64,000 bases of DNA, taken from assembly GCF_014268755.2 (NCBI RefSeq), contig NZ_CP077093.1, positions 3,708,001 through 3,772,000 of the forward strand, read 5' to 3'. Every line of letters starts with the position of its first letter. Positions within the stretch are counted from its first letter, which is position 1. The notes beneath the pieces are model-generated. The model was not told the origin of the DNA. It worked only from the letters and a program-made list of their open reading frames with translations, and did not search any database. This document shows, piece by piece, positions 35,008-43,918 of the stretch. Source of the DNA: Pseudomonas vanderleydeniana (GTDB taxonomy: Bacteria > Pseudomonadota > Gammaproteobacteria > Pseudomonadales > Pseudomonadaceae). The position numbers were made by a program, and so were the translations under genes.

Positions 35008-37275
35008 TCAGACCTGCCACCAGCGTGGCAACAACTGCCGGACCCTGGCCTCGGCAAAACGATCGTCGATCAACACCACCACTCCATGATCGTGCTGGCT
35101 GCGAATCACCCTCCCCGCGGCCTGCACCACCTTCTGCAGCCCCGGGTAGAGGTAGGTGTAGTCGTAACCGGAGCCGAACAGCGCGGCCATGCGCTGCTTG
35201 ATCTGCTCATTGAGCGGGTTCAGTTGCGGCAGGCCCAGGGTGGCAATGAAGGCGCCGATCAGGCGCTGCCCAGGCAGGTCGATGCCCTCGCCAAAGGCTC
35301 CGCCCAGCACCGCGAAACCGATCCCCTGGCTGTGCTCGGTGAACTGGTCGAGAAAAGCCTGGCGCTGGCTTTCCTCCATGCGCCGTGATTGCAGCCACAA
35401 CGCAATACCCGGGTGGGTCTCGGCCATCAGTTGGGCCACCTGCTGCAGATAGTCGAAACTGCTGAAAAAGGCCAGGTAGTTGCCAGGGCGTTGGCTGAAC
35501 TGCTCGGCCATCAGCTCGACAATGGGCGCCAGTGACGCCTGGCGGTGCACGTAGCGGGTAGACACCTGGCTAACGATGCGCAGGTCCAGCTGTTCACGCC
35601 GAAACGGCGATTCGACATCGATCCAGGCCGTGTCGGCTGGCAGCCCCAGCAGGTCAGCGTAGTAGTGCCGAGGGCTGAGGGTCGCGGAAAACAGCACGCT
35701 GCTACGGGCAGCCGTCAGGCGAGGACGCAGGAACGCCGCCGGCACCACATTCCGCAGGCATAGCTGTGACAGGCGCCGACGCCCGAGTTCGCGCACGCTG
35801 ATATCGAACAGGAAGTGCTCATCGAACAACTCGCCGACCCGGGCGAACTGCAGCAGCTCGAAGTAGAAGGCCTGCAGCTCGCCGTCCAGTCCTTGCGGAT
35901 GCTCGTTGAGGTAGTCGCCAATGGCCGATATGCACGAGGTAACGGACAGCAGCAGCTTGCCTGGCGCCTGCTCATAGGCCTGGTAGCTGGCCACCTGCTC
36001 CTTGTGCAAGGCATTCCACTCGCGGTTCAGGCGTTGCAGCGACTTCTGCAACGGTACCGGCGCATGCTTGCGAACCTGCGCGAGGGCCTGCTGGTCGAGA
36101 CTGGCGCTGTACATCTGGCGCCCACGCTCCACCAGGTTGTGCGCCTCGTCCACCAGGGTTGCGACCCGCCACTGGTTGGCCTGGGCCAGGCCGAACAGCA
36201 GCGCGCTGAAATCGAAGTAATAGTTGTAGTCGGCAACCACCCAGTCGGCCCAGCGGGCCATTTCCTGGCTCAGGTAGTACGGGCAGATGTCGTGGGCCAG
36301 GGCCACTTCGCGCAGGGCCTGGCGATCCAGCACGGCCACTGCGCTTGCCGCCTGGCGCGCGGCCGGCAGGCGATCATAGAACCCTCGTGCCAGTGGACAG
36401 GCCTCGCCGTGGCAGGCCTTGTCCGGATGCTCGCAAGCCTTGTCCCGCGCCACCAATTCCAGCACCCGCAGCGGCAAGCCATCCTGGCGGGCGTGCAACA
36501 CCTGCGCCGCATCCAGGGCCAACTGGCGCCCCGGGGTCTTGGCGGTAAGGAAGAACACCTTGTCCAACTGCTGCGGGGCCAGGGCCTTGAGCATCGGAAA
36601 CAGCGTACCGAGCGTCTTGCCAATCCCGGTGGGCGCCTGGGCCATCAGGCAGCGGCCGGTACTGACCGCCTTGTACACGGTCTCGGCCAGGGACCGCTGG
36701 CCAGGCCGGAATTCGCCATGGGGGAACGCCAGCTCGCGGGCGGCCTGGTCACGGGCGCTGCGATGGGCCATTTCCTGCTCGGCCCAATGCAGGAACAGCG
36801 TGCACTGTTGTTCGAAAAAGCCCCTGAGATCCTCGGCGCGCCAGGTTTCGCGCAGCAGGGTTTCCTTCTCGCTGACGATGTCGAAGTACACCAGCGCCAG
36901 GTTGATCTCGGGCAGTTGCAGGTGCTCGCAGGCCAGCCAGCCATAAATACGCGCCTGGGCCCAGTGCAACTGGCGATGGTTGTCCGGCTGGTTGGCGAGG
37001 TCGCCGCGGTAGGTCTTGATCTCCTCCAGCTGGTTCTGCACCGGGTCATAGCCATCGGCCCTGCCCCGGACCCGCAGTTGCCGGTGATACCCCTCCAGGG
37101 CCAGCTCCGCGCGATACCCCTCACTGCGGCGCGCGGCCACGGTGCGGTGACCGGTGATGCCCTCCAGGGCGGTCGGTGACGGGGTGAAGCGCAGGTCCAG
37201 GTCGCCCACCTTGGCAGTGAACTCGCACAGGGCCCGCACGGCAACGCTGTAGATCAAGCGCCCGGCTCCGCCCAT
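35008..37275 (-). CDS. PD-(D/E)XK nuclease fused to a Rad3/DinG-type FeS helicase
   Basis: 755 residues. The N-terminal ~130 residues carry a nuclease core, GRADGYDPVQNQLEEIKTYR (D...ExK). Superfamily 2 helicase follows: Walker A APTGIGKT, four FeS cysteines (CEHPDKACHGEAC and ICPYY), and the DEAH box in LVDEAHNLVERG. The C-terminus ends in a typical Rad3 motif VI, VQAAGRVIRSQHDHG. The start overlaps the VRR-NUC gene by 22 nt, so the two act together, most likely in interstrand crosslink or flap repair. Confidence 0.9.
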   Translation of the reverse strand: MGGAGRLIYSVAVRALCEFTAKVGDLDLRFTPSPTALEGITGHRTVAARRSEGYRAELALEGYHRQLRVRGRADGYDPVQNQLEEIKTYRGDLANQPDNHRQLHWAQARIYGWLACEHLQLPEINLALVYFDIVSEKETLLRETWRAEDLRGFFEQQCTLFLHWAEQEMAHRSARDQAARELAFPHGEFRPGQRSLAETVYKAVSTGRCLMAQAPTGIGKTLGTLFPMLKALAPQQLDKVFFLTAKTPGRQLALDAAQVLHARQDGLPLRVLELVARDKACEHPDKACHGEACPLARGFYDRLPAARQAASAVAVLDRQALREVALAHDICPYYLSQEMARWADWVVADYNYYFDFSALLFGLAQANQWRVATLVDEAHNLVERGRQMYSASLDQQALAQVRKHAPVPLQKSLQRLNREWNALHKEQVASYQAYEQAPGKLLLSVTSCISAIGDYLNEHPQGLDGELQAFYFELLQFARVGELFDEHFLFDISVRELGRRRLSQLCLRNVVPAAFLRPRLTAARSSVLFSATLSPRHYYADLLGLPADTAWIDVESPFRREQLDLRIVSQVSTRYVHRQASLAPIVELMAEQFSQRPGNYLAFFSSFDYLQQVAQLMAETHPGIALWLQSRRMEESQRQAFLDQFTEHSQGIGFAVLGGAFGEGIDLPGQRLIGAFIATLGLPQLNPLNEQIKQRMAALFGSGYDYTYLYPGLQKVVQAAGRVIRSQHDHGVVVLIDDRFAEARVRQLLPRWWQV

Positions 37276-38903
37276 TGCACGTAGCAGACGGTCACCGGCA
37301 TCTGGTGCCGGTGGCAGAACTCCAGCCAGCGCAGCTGGTTGTCCTGCAGGCGATCGCCGGGGCCCTTGACCTCGATCATTCGGTAGGTTTTCTGCGCCGG
37401 CCAGAACTGGATCAGGTCCGGCATGCCGGCGCGGTTGGCCTTGATATCCAGCAACAGTCGCTCGAACCAGTGTTTCAGGTGTTCAGCCGGCAGGCAGGCA
37501 AGCGCCTGTTCGAGCAGTTCCTCGGTCAGTACGTTCCAGAACACGAACGGCGACTGCACCCCCCATTTGGCGACGAAGTTCTGCCGAATGGTCTGCTTGT
37601 AGCGCTGGTCCGACAGCTGCCGCAGGCAATCCTCGAACAGTTCGGCACGCCGGGCATGGAAATCCTCGCTGTGCAGGTCTGCCGGCCCGCTCTGGAAGGG
37701 GTGGAAAAATGCACCCGGCAACGGCGCGAAGATCGCCGGCCAGCACAACAGGCCGAACAGCGAGTTGACCAGGGTGTTCTCGACATAATGCACCGGTGCC
37801 TGCTCTTCCTGCAGGTGCCGGGCGACGCGTTGCTCGACTGACTCGTCCGGTTCGAAGCTAAGGTTGAAATCCAGCCGCGTCACGGGTGTCGGCGCGCTGC
37901 GCGCCACGGCCGGCAGGCCGAGCCGGCGCCTCAGGCGCGGCAGGATACGCTGCAGGTGCTGTTCTTCCTCGGCCGTATCGGGTGCCGCCTGGGCCTCGCT
38001 GGCCAGGGCCATGGCGGCCTCGTGCTCACCCAGGCGCTCCAGCACGCGGATACGGCGCAGACGGGCGCCGGGGTACAGGCAGCTCTGGTAGATCGCCAGC
38101 GCGCCGGCGAGGTCTTCCTCGCGCTCACGGTACTGGCCCAGTTGAAACAGCAGCTTGCCACGGCGGCGCTCCAGCCAGGGGTTGTCGATTTCCAGCCGGT
38201 TGACCTGTTCCAGCACCCAGGCCACCTCCTCCCCGACCTCCAACGCCTGCCGGGCCGCGTGCAGGTGCAGGTAGCCGTCCACGTCCGCACGACTGCGCAG
38301 GCCGCGGGAATCGGCATGGAACTCGACCTTTTCGTAGCTGAAGATGCCCAGGTCAGCCAGCACGAACTCCGACCAGTCCTGGTAGAGGTTGCCAAAGAAC
38401 ATCAGCCGCAGGCGATCACACAGCGCCATGACCTCCAGGCTGTAGAGCCGGTCTGGCACCTGGGGGCACCACTGGTCGAATGGACGCGGCTCGACGAACA
38501 GCAGGGCCAGTTGCTCGTACAGCTCGGCTTTCTTCAGCTTGGGCTGCACGATCTCGGCCTGGAACGCCTGGACGATCTCGGCCTTCTGCAATACCCCGAA
38601 GACGCTTTCCAAGGTCAGGGGCAGGTCGTCCCGGACCCAGCCACGCTCCAGCAACGGCTGCACGGCGGTCTCGGTGTCGCCGATCTCGCCGTAGTTCAGC
38701 TTGCTGCGACGAAAGTGCTCGCCCTTGCGCATCACCATCCGCACCAGCAAGGCTCGCGAAGCCCTGGGCAATCGGACGAAATCGTCGATGAACGCCCGCT
38801 CCTGCGCATCCAGCAGGTCGGCATAACGCTGCGTCAGCCAATCGAGTACGCACTGGAAGTTGTTCAGGTAGTAGAAGGGATCGTCGAGGGGCGCAGTTGT
38901 CAC
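37254..38903 (-). CDS. FAN1-like structure-specific nuclease (VRR-NUC)
   Basis: 549 residues from GTG 38903 (MTTAPLDDPFYYLNNF); no good Shine-Dalgarno was seen, and the frame stays open to 38987. The N-terminus is a helical SAP-like and TPR-like region. The C-terminal VRR-NUC active site is GMPDLIQFW and YRMIEVKGPGDRLQDNQLRW. Pseudomonas FAN1 homologues cleave 5' flaps and unhook DNA crosslinks. The helicase gene directly overlaps its 3' end. Confidence 0.9.
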   Translation of the reverse strand: MTTAPLDDPFYYLNNFQCVLDWLTQRYADLLDAQERAFIDDFVRLPRASRALLVRMVMRKGEHFRRSKLNYGEIGDTETAVQPLLERGWVRDDLPLTLESVFGVLQKAEIVQAFQAEIVQPKLKKAELYEQLALLFVEPRPFDQWCPQVPDRLYSLEVMALCDRLRLMFFGNLYQDWSEFVLADLGIFSYEKVEFHADSRGLRSRADVDGYLHLHAARQALEVGEEVAWVLEQVNRLEIDNPWLERRRGKLLFQLGQYREREEDLAGALAIYQSCLYPGARLRRIRVLERLGEHEAAMALASEAQAAPDTAEEEQHLQRILPRLRRRLGLPAVARSAPTPVTRLDFNLSFEPDESVEQRVARHLQEEQAPVHYVENTLVNSLFGLLCWPAIFAPLPGAFFHPFQSGPADLHSEDFHARRAELFEDCLRQLSDQRYKQTIRQNFVAKWGVQSPFVFWNVLTEELLEQALACLPAEHLKHWFERLLLDIKANRAGMPDLIQFWPAQKTYRMIEVKGPGDRLQDNQLRWLEFCHRHQMPVTVCYVQWAEPGA

Positions 38904-39008
38904 GGGTAGGCAGGACCACAGTTGTCGAGTGCTGGTTATGCATACAGATAACAGTCCTCCCCGCGTCTGGCAAACACAATTGGACAAAGGGCCCCCCGGC
39001 CTGTGGTT

Positions 39009-40484
39009 TCAGGCGCCGAACTCCAGGCGCAAGGTGTTGCCCAGCGGCCCCAGGGCCAGGTCCAGATGGCGGTGGCTGTTGGACGTACCGCTCAGGCGCA
39101 GGCAGTCGCGATGCAAACCCTGCAGGCTGAACAGTTCGCCAGGGGCGATGACGATCTTCTGCTCCAGCAACTGTTCGAAGACCTGGCGCATATCCACCGC
39201 GCGCCTGGCCCGTGCCCAGACCGTCGCGCCGCCCTGGGGCGGGACGAAGTCCAGGCTATCGGACAACCGCTCCTGCAGCAGTTGGGTCATCTGCAGCATG
39301 CGCTCCTGCAGCAACCGACGCAGGGTACCCAGGTGCTGGTCGATACGCCCGCTGCTGTACAACCGGGCAATCGCCTTCTGTCGGGTCGGCGACATGCGGA
39401 ATGAACGCAGCAGGAAATGCCGCTGCAGTTCCACCCCGAAGTGGCGTGACAACAGGTAACCGAACGGTGCCTCGCAGCCCATGAACCGTTCGAAACCCGC
39501 CAGTACCAGCAGGCGCTCCGGGTCGACCAGGTCACGCATGTGCACTGCGTCGGGCTGGTAGGCCAGCTCGCCGTGGCTGTCGTTCTCCAACAGCCAGACG
39601 CCAAAGCGCTCCATCAGCCGGGCGACCTGCCGACGATGCTCCAATGGCATCAGGCTGCCGCGGGGCATGTTGACCCCGGACGACATCAGCAGCAGCTTGA
39701 CCGGCTGTGCCTGCAACACCTGTTCGAGCCGCTTCAGGTCGAAGAGCCCGTTCGGGTCCAGCGGCAGCTCGACCACGTCGACCCCGCCGGCCTGCAACAG
39801 GCGCAGAATCACCCAGTCACAGGGTGACTCGACAAGTACCGTGGTGTGTTTCAACGACAGCGCCGCCATCAGTGTTTCCAGCACGCTGCGCACATCGGCG
39901 CCGATGTAGACGTCGTCGGCATGCCAATAGCGCCGGGCCGAGGTGGTATAGCGCACCGCCAACGCGGCACGCAGTTCCATCTCGCCAAAAGGCTGCAACT
40001 GCGGCTGCTGTTGCCGGGGGTACTGGCGCACCAGCTCACGCTCGAGCAGCAGCAACGGATTGTCCAGCGACAGCAGCAAGGCCGGCTCGTCATTACCCAG
40101 CACCAGGGTGCCGGGCCGGCGCGAGTGCACGTAGATCCGTTCCAGCAGGTCGGCGCCACCGCTGACGAACGAGCCGCCGGGCACCGGCAGCGCGTAGTAG
40201 CCGGACTTGGCCTGGGAATAGACCCGCCCCTCCTTCTCCAGCAGGGAGTAGGCGTACTGGATGGTCGAGATCGACACGTTCAGGCGCTCGGCCAGTTGCC
40301 GCAACGAGGGCAACTTGACCCGGGCTTCGGTTTCGACCTCGTTGATGAGGCTGACCAGGTACCGATAGACCGCCTGGTAGGCAAAACCCGAGTGCTTGCG
40401 CTCCCGGACTGTCCCAGGCGGACGGCCGTTCGGCCCGGCCTGGGACAGTCCGGGCTTGGGGGATCTTGAAACAGTCAATCGCAA
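39009..40484 (-). CDS. MocR-like GntR regulator with a degenerate aminotransferase domain
   Basis: 491 residues if started at TTG 40484 (poor site); no better start was found because the next 60 codons lack ATG or GTG. N-terminal winged helix (VKLPSLRQLAERLNVSISTIQ) and C-terminal fold type I aminotransferase. The PLP-lysine motif, normally GTFSK, reads AGFERF, so the Schiff-base Lys is Arg333. The usual DDYDSEF reads ENDSHGEL. PLP is therefore unlikely to be bound covalently. A 17-bp perfect inverted repeat lies in the N-terminal coding part. It is 5 nt downstream of the PP-loop gene. Confidence 0.85.
   Translation of the reverse strand: MRLTVSRSPKPGLSQAGPNGRPPGTVRERKHSGFAYQAVYRYLVSLINEVETEARVKLPSLRQLAERLNVSISTIQYAYSLLEKEGRVYSQAKSGYYALPVPGGSFVSGGADLLERIYVHSRRPGTLVLGNDEPALLLSLDNPLLLLERELVRQYPRQQQPQLQPFGEMELRAALAVRYTTSARRYWHADDVYIGADVRSVLETLMAALSLKHTTVLVESPCDWVILRLLQAGGVDVVELPLDPNGLFDLKRLEQVLQAQPVKLLLMSSGVNMPRGSLMPLEHRRQVARLMERFGVWLLENDSHGELAYQPDAVHMRDLVDPERLLVLAGFERFMGCEAPFGYLLSRHFGVELQRHFLLRSFRMSPTRQKAIARLYSSGRIDQHLGTLRRLLQERMLQMTQLLQERLSDSLDFVPPQGGATVWARARRAVDMRQVFEQLLEQKIVIAPGELFSLQGLHRDCLRLSGTSNSHRHLDLALGPLGNTLRLEFGA
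40403..40454. repeat. Perfect 17-bp inverted repeat (large hairpin) at the start of the MocR-like gene
   Basis: CCCGGACTGTCCCAGGC at 40403-40419 and its exact complement at 40438-40454; the spacer itself holds GGCCG-TT-CGGCC. The hairpin falls near the 5' end of the MocR frame, inside the PP-loop/MocR transcript. It could block translation, terminate, or stabilise the upstream message. Confidence 0.7.
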
Positions 40485-40489
40485 ACCCT

Positions 40490-41989
40490 TCAGCGTCCCG
40501 ACAGGACTTCCTGGCGGACTTCGCCATTGTCGGGATTGATGATATCGACACGGTGCTTGTCCGGATCGCTAGCCCGTACCCGGGCAATCAGCGACGCGGC
40601 AGCGCTGAAGTCGACCTGTTTTTTCTGGTAGAGGTCCTGCAGGCGCTCGAGTGGCAAGCCGCTGACCTCCTTCAGCCACTGCTCGACCTGCTCCCCGGCC
40701 GGCTTGGCCGACAGTGCCTTGTGCAGGTCCGGCAAGGCCACCAGCATGCCCGGATGGCAACGGCGCAGGAAAAGCTCGAGCCCCCGTCCCTGGTTGACGA
40801 ATGGTGCGAACAACAGGCAGATGAGCTGCCCCTCGCTCAGGCCATAGGCTTCCTGCGCATAGGCCCGGGCCAGCGCCCTGCGGCCCAGGAGCTTCTCCGG
40901 CGTGTCGTAGGCCATCATCGCCTGTTCGATCAGCGGGGCCGACATGCGTTTCTTGCGCATCATCACCACGGCCAGTTGCAGGTATTCGGTAATGCCGGCC
41001 TGGTAGTTCAGCCCCCGGACATACTGGGCCTGCAGGCCACGCATATGAGCCATCAACAATGGGTTGGCGCAGTCGGATTCACTGAAGTGAAACGCCAGGT
41101 CATCGAAACGAAAGCCAAGGAACTCGGTCAGCAGTGGCCAGCGCTGTTCGATGTCGCTGCCCACTAGGTCATGCACGCCGAGGATCATCGGTCCCTGCCT
41201 GCGACTGGAGCGACTGATGGCCGGTCCCTGCGGCTGCAGAGAGGCGTCACCATAGAGCTCGCGGTAATACTCAAGGCTCAGCTCGTTGCAGGTCCTGACC
41301 GCTTCCTCGAACTCCAGGGGGCCTTCAGTCGTGCGGCCGTGCTCGGGCTTCTCGGTCGAGCGCAGCAACCAGGTCAGGTATTGCTTCTGCTCACGGGGCG
41401 GATCACCCAGGATCAACGCATCGATTCCCTGGTCCCAGGCACTGGCCCGCTCATAGAAGTCGGCCATCGACAGGTAACAGTTGTTGCAGAACGTGGTGCG
41501 GCTGTCACCCGCCGTCAGATGGCCATTCATGAGCAGATCGCGCCGATTGAACTCACGGGCCATCTCGGACATCGGCGTACGGTGGTTGAACGGCCGCACA
41601 TGCTTGTTGTCGACCATCAACAACTCCACCCGCGGGTCGTCGTAGACGAACAGGGCGCAATAGGCGTGATGGATGTTGTTCATCACCATGGAGGTGAGAC
41701 CCGCATGACGCGAGGTCGCGATACGCAGGTTGAAGGTCGCCGGCGAGCGGCCGGCAATACTCAACTGCGCGGCCCGCAGGAAGGCCAGCGTGTAGCTGCT
41801 GTCCTTGCCACCGCCGTGGCCCACCATGACCTTGAACTCGCCGATACGCTCGATACCGCCGGCAGCGACGATCAGGCGCTGGATCAACAACTGCAGGGCG
41901 ATACGTTCGGCACGGCTGAAGTAACTCATCAACCGTTGTAGGACCTGTTGATACACATAGTTCATTGCCTGCTCATGAATAGAGCTCAT
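40490..41989 (-). CDS. PP-loop (N-type ATP pyrophosphatase) superfamily protein
   Basis: 499 residues. The ATP-binding PP-loop is VMVGHGGGKDSSYTLAF (residues 54-70), an SGGxDS-type motif. FCNNCYLSM gives a CxxC pair (Cys168, Cys171) that could bind zinc or iron-sulfur, as in tRNA-thiolating or nucleotide-modifying relatives. The rest is helical without known domains. ATG 41989 is preceded by AAAGG at tight spacing; Met9 (41965) is an alternative. It forms an operon with the MocR-like gene and probably with the 41-codon ORF upstream. Adenylation chemistry is inferred; substrate unknown. Confidence 0.82.
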   Translation of the reverse strand: MSSIHEQAMNYVYQQVLQRLMSYFSRAERIALQLLIQRLIVAAGGIERIGEFKVMVGHGGGKDSSYTLAFLRAAQLSIAGRSPATFNLRIATSRHAGLTSMVMNNIHHAYCALFVYDDPRVELLMVDNKHVRPFNHRTPMSEMAREFNRRDLLMNGHLTAGDSRTTFCNNCYLSMADFYERASAWDQGIDALILGDPPREQKQYLTWLLRSTEKPEHGRTTEGPLEFEEAVRTCNELSLEYYRELYGDASLQPQGPAISRSSRRQGPMILGVHDLVGSDIEQRWPLLTEFLGFRFDDLAFHFSESDCANPLLMAHMRGLQAQYVRGLNYQAGITEYLQLAVVMMRKKRMSAPLIEQAMMAYDTPEKLLGRRALARAYAQEAYGLSEGQLICLLFAPFVNQGRGLELFLRRCHPGMLVALPDLHKALSAKPAGEQVEQWLKEVSGLPLERLQDLYQKKQVDFSAAASLIARVRASDPDKHRVDIINPDNGEVRQEVLSGR

Positions 41990-42252
41990 AGCCTTTACAC
42001 CTGGATTGGGTTCAGTGTCGGGCCAACGGCGCTCGTATTATCCGCGCTTGCCAGGTCGTGCCATGTTCAGGTGCCTAATAAGCGTGCGCCACCGGAACAT
42101 GTCGGGCAACAACAAGAGTATTACCCCGAGCCTGTAACATCCATAGCCGGATATACGAGCGTGCCCTGATTACTGATTGCCGGTTAGCGTTGGAAATACC
42201 TGGAGCAAAACAACTTCCTAGGAATATTCTTACATCAACTTACAAGTTTCGA

Positions 42253-42378
42253 TTACCTGAAGCGCAGACGGCCAAGCCCCGCTGCATGGGCCCGGCCTGT
42301 TCTTCCTGCCTCGGCAAACTCGGCGCCCAAAGCTTGTGCAAGTGGCCCGGTGCGGTACAACAACTGAATTTGGTTCAT
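42253..42378 (-). CDS. Predicted 41-residue basic peptide, candidate precursor or leader
   Basis: ATG 42378 to TAA 42253, with AAGGA 7 nt upstream. Starts MNQIQLLYRTGPLAQALG and ends GLGRLRFR; no Cys, eight Arg, no acidic tail. It lies 263 nt upstream of the PP-loop gene on the same strand, so it may be the first gene of that transcript. It could be a substrate for the PP-loop enzyme or a regulatory leader. Prediction only. Confidence 0.45.
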   Translation of the reverse strand: MNQIQLLYRTGPLAQALGAEFAEAGRTGRAHAAGLGRLRFR

Positions 42379-42538
42379 GACTCATTCCTTGAGCTGAAAG
42401 TTACCGGTTAATTATCAGCGCCCAGAAAACGATTAACAGATACAGAATTTCTGGAAAAACCAGTTCAGTTACAGCCAGGCAAGCCGATCAGCGACAAGTT
42501 TCGGCCGCATGCCCGCTAAAATATTGGACAAAATAAAA

Positions 42539-42568
42539 AGCCCCGTATCAGTCGACCGATACGAGGCT
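42539..42568 (-). terminator. Rho-independent terminator of the oxidoreductase gene
   Basis: On the - strand AGCCTCGTATC pairs with GATACGGGGCT (one G-T wobble) around 8 nt, followed by TTTTTATTTT. It stops transcription from the gene ending at 42589 before the peptide/PP-loop unit. Confidence 0.85.
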
Positions 42569-42588
42569 GGATGAAACGCGTGATGGCG

Positions 42589-43611
42589 TCAGGCGTTCTC
42601 GATCTGCAAGGCCACGCGACCGCGGCATGGACAGGCATCCATGAACCGATGAGCCTCGACGAACGCCTCGAAAGGAAATGAGCGAATCTCCATTGGCGGC
42701 AACACGCGATCGGCCGTCAACTGGTTGATATCGCGCAGTGCCCGTTGTACCGCCGCCTGGTCCTGGACGATGCCCAGCTCCGGCTTGCCGGTGAAGTTGC
42801 CGATGCAGTGCACGAAGAACTGGATGTTCTTCTGGAACGCCGCACAAGCCGGGAATGGCGTCTGGTTGCCACCCTGCAGGCCATAGAGCACCAGGCTGCC
42901 CCGGGGCGCGAGCACATCGCCGAGCATCGACATCTGCGGCCCGCCCAGGCCGTCGAAGACCATGTCGACACCCCGACCATCGGTGTATTTGTTGATCTGC
43001 ATCAGCAGATCCTGTTCCTCGGTGACCACGACCTTCTCGGCGCCCAGGGCCAGCAGGCAATCGCGCTCCTCGGCGGTCTTGGTCGCGGCGATCACCTTCA
43101 CGCCCAGGGCCTTGCCCAGTTGCACGAAGGCCGGGCCGGCGCAGTGGCTGGCGTCGGTGATCAGGGCGAACTGCCCGGGCTTGACGCGCGCCAGGTCGAC
43201 ATACGCGAAATAGGCAATCAACAGCGGCGTGTAGTGGACACTGGCCTGGACCGGCGTCAGCACATCCGGGTAACGCGTCAGGGACGAGCGCGGCAGGATG
43301 ATCACTTCGCCATACACGGGATAGTCGTTGGGGCTCTGGGCCGGGAAGCTGGCAACCTTGTCGCCCACGGCCAAGTCGTCCACGCCATCGCCGACGGCGG
43401 TGACCACGCCGGCCATCTCGTGGCCGATACCGGCCGGCAGGCGGGCATGGGAAGACGCCAGGTTCTGCCGCCAAAGCACGTCATACCAGCTGATGCCAAT
43501 CGCTTCGACACGTACCTGCACTTCGCCCGGTGCAGGCAAGGACGTCGCATGCTCTTCGCACTTGAGCACCTCGGCCGAACCAAACTTGTGAAAACGGATC
43601 GTGCGGGACAT
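42589..43611 (-). CDS. Quinone oxidoreductase-like MDR (zinc-independent type)
   Basis: 340 residues from ATG 43611, with AGG upstream. GroES-like N-terminus with GHEMAGVVTAVGDGVDDLAVGD and Rossmann domain with ITDASHCAGPAFVQLGKAL in the position of the NADPH-binding motif. GVDMVFDGLGG and GSLVLYGLQGG are family blocks. No structural-zinc cysteine cluster. It probably reduces quinones or enones with NADPH. The divergent LysR at 43919 is its likely regulator, and such pairs often respond to electrophiles. Confidence 0.88.
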   Translation of the reverse strand: MSRTIRFHKFGSAEVLKCEEHATSLPAPGEVQVRVEAIGISWYDVLWRQNLASSHARLPAGIGHEMAGVVTAVGDGVDDLAVGDKVASFPAQSPNDYPVYGEVIILPRSSLTRYPDVLTPVQASVHYTPLLIAYFAYVDLARVKPGQFALITDASHCAGPAFVQLGKALGVKVIAATKTAEERDCLLALGAEKVVVTEEQDLLMQINKYTDGRGVDMVFDGLGGPQMSMLGDVLAPRGSLVLYGLQGGNQTPFPACAAFQKNIQFFVHCIGNFTGKPELGIVQDQAAVQRALRDINQLTADRVLPPMEIRSFPFEAFVEAHRFMDACPCRGRVALQIENA

Positions 43612-43918
43612 CGCAAACCTCGCCAAATGAACTTCTAATGACACGAACTCTATCCGGGCTTTGTCTTGAACACTATCCGTGCCCGTTAATAGTCGACATG
43701 CCTGTCATTGATTCGGGGGCATTGTACACAATGTCAGCCGCATCGGGCCTTGGCTGTGAGAAAAGCCTCCTTGATGCGACAGAAACGCCCGAAAACCCGA
43801 GTCCAAGTGGCATCATTCCGCAGATAGATAGGAAAGTTCATTTTTCCAGTGCGAATCAGGCGGTTTTGCCCTTAAGATTCATCCCTCACGTTATTGACCG
43901 TCCTGTGAAGCGAGCCCG
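43612..43918. promoter_or_regulatory. Divergent promoter region with a CATTGT-AC-ACAATG palindrome
   Basis: The 307-nt gap between the oxidoreductase and LysR genes contains a 14-bp palindrome at 43720-43733. Its size suits a LysR or GntR half-site pair. No other gene-like frame was supported here. Confidence 0.5.
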
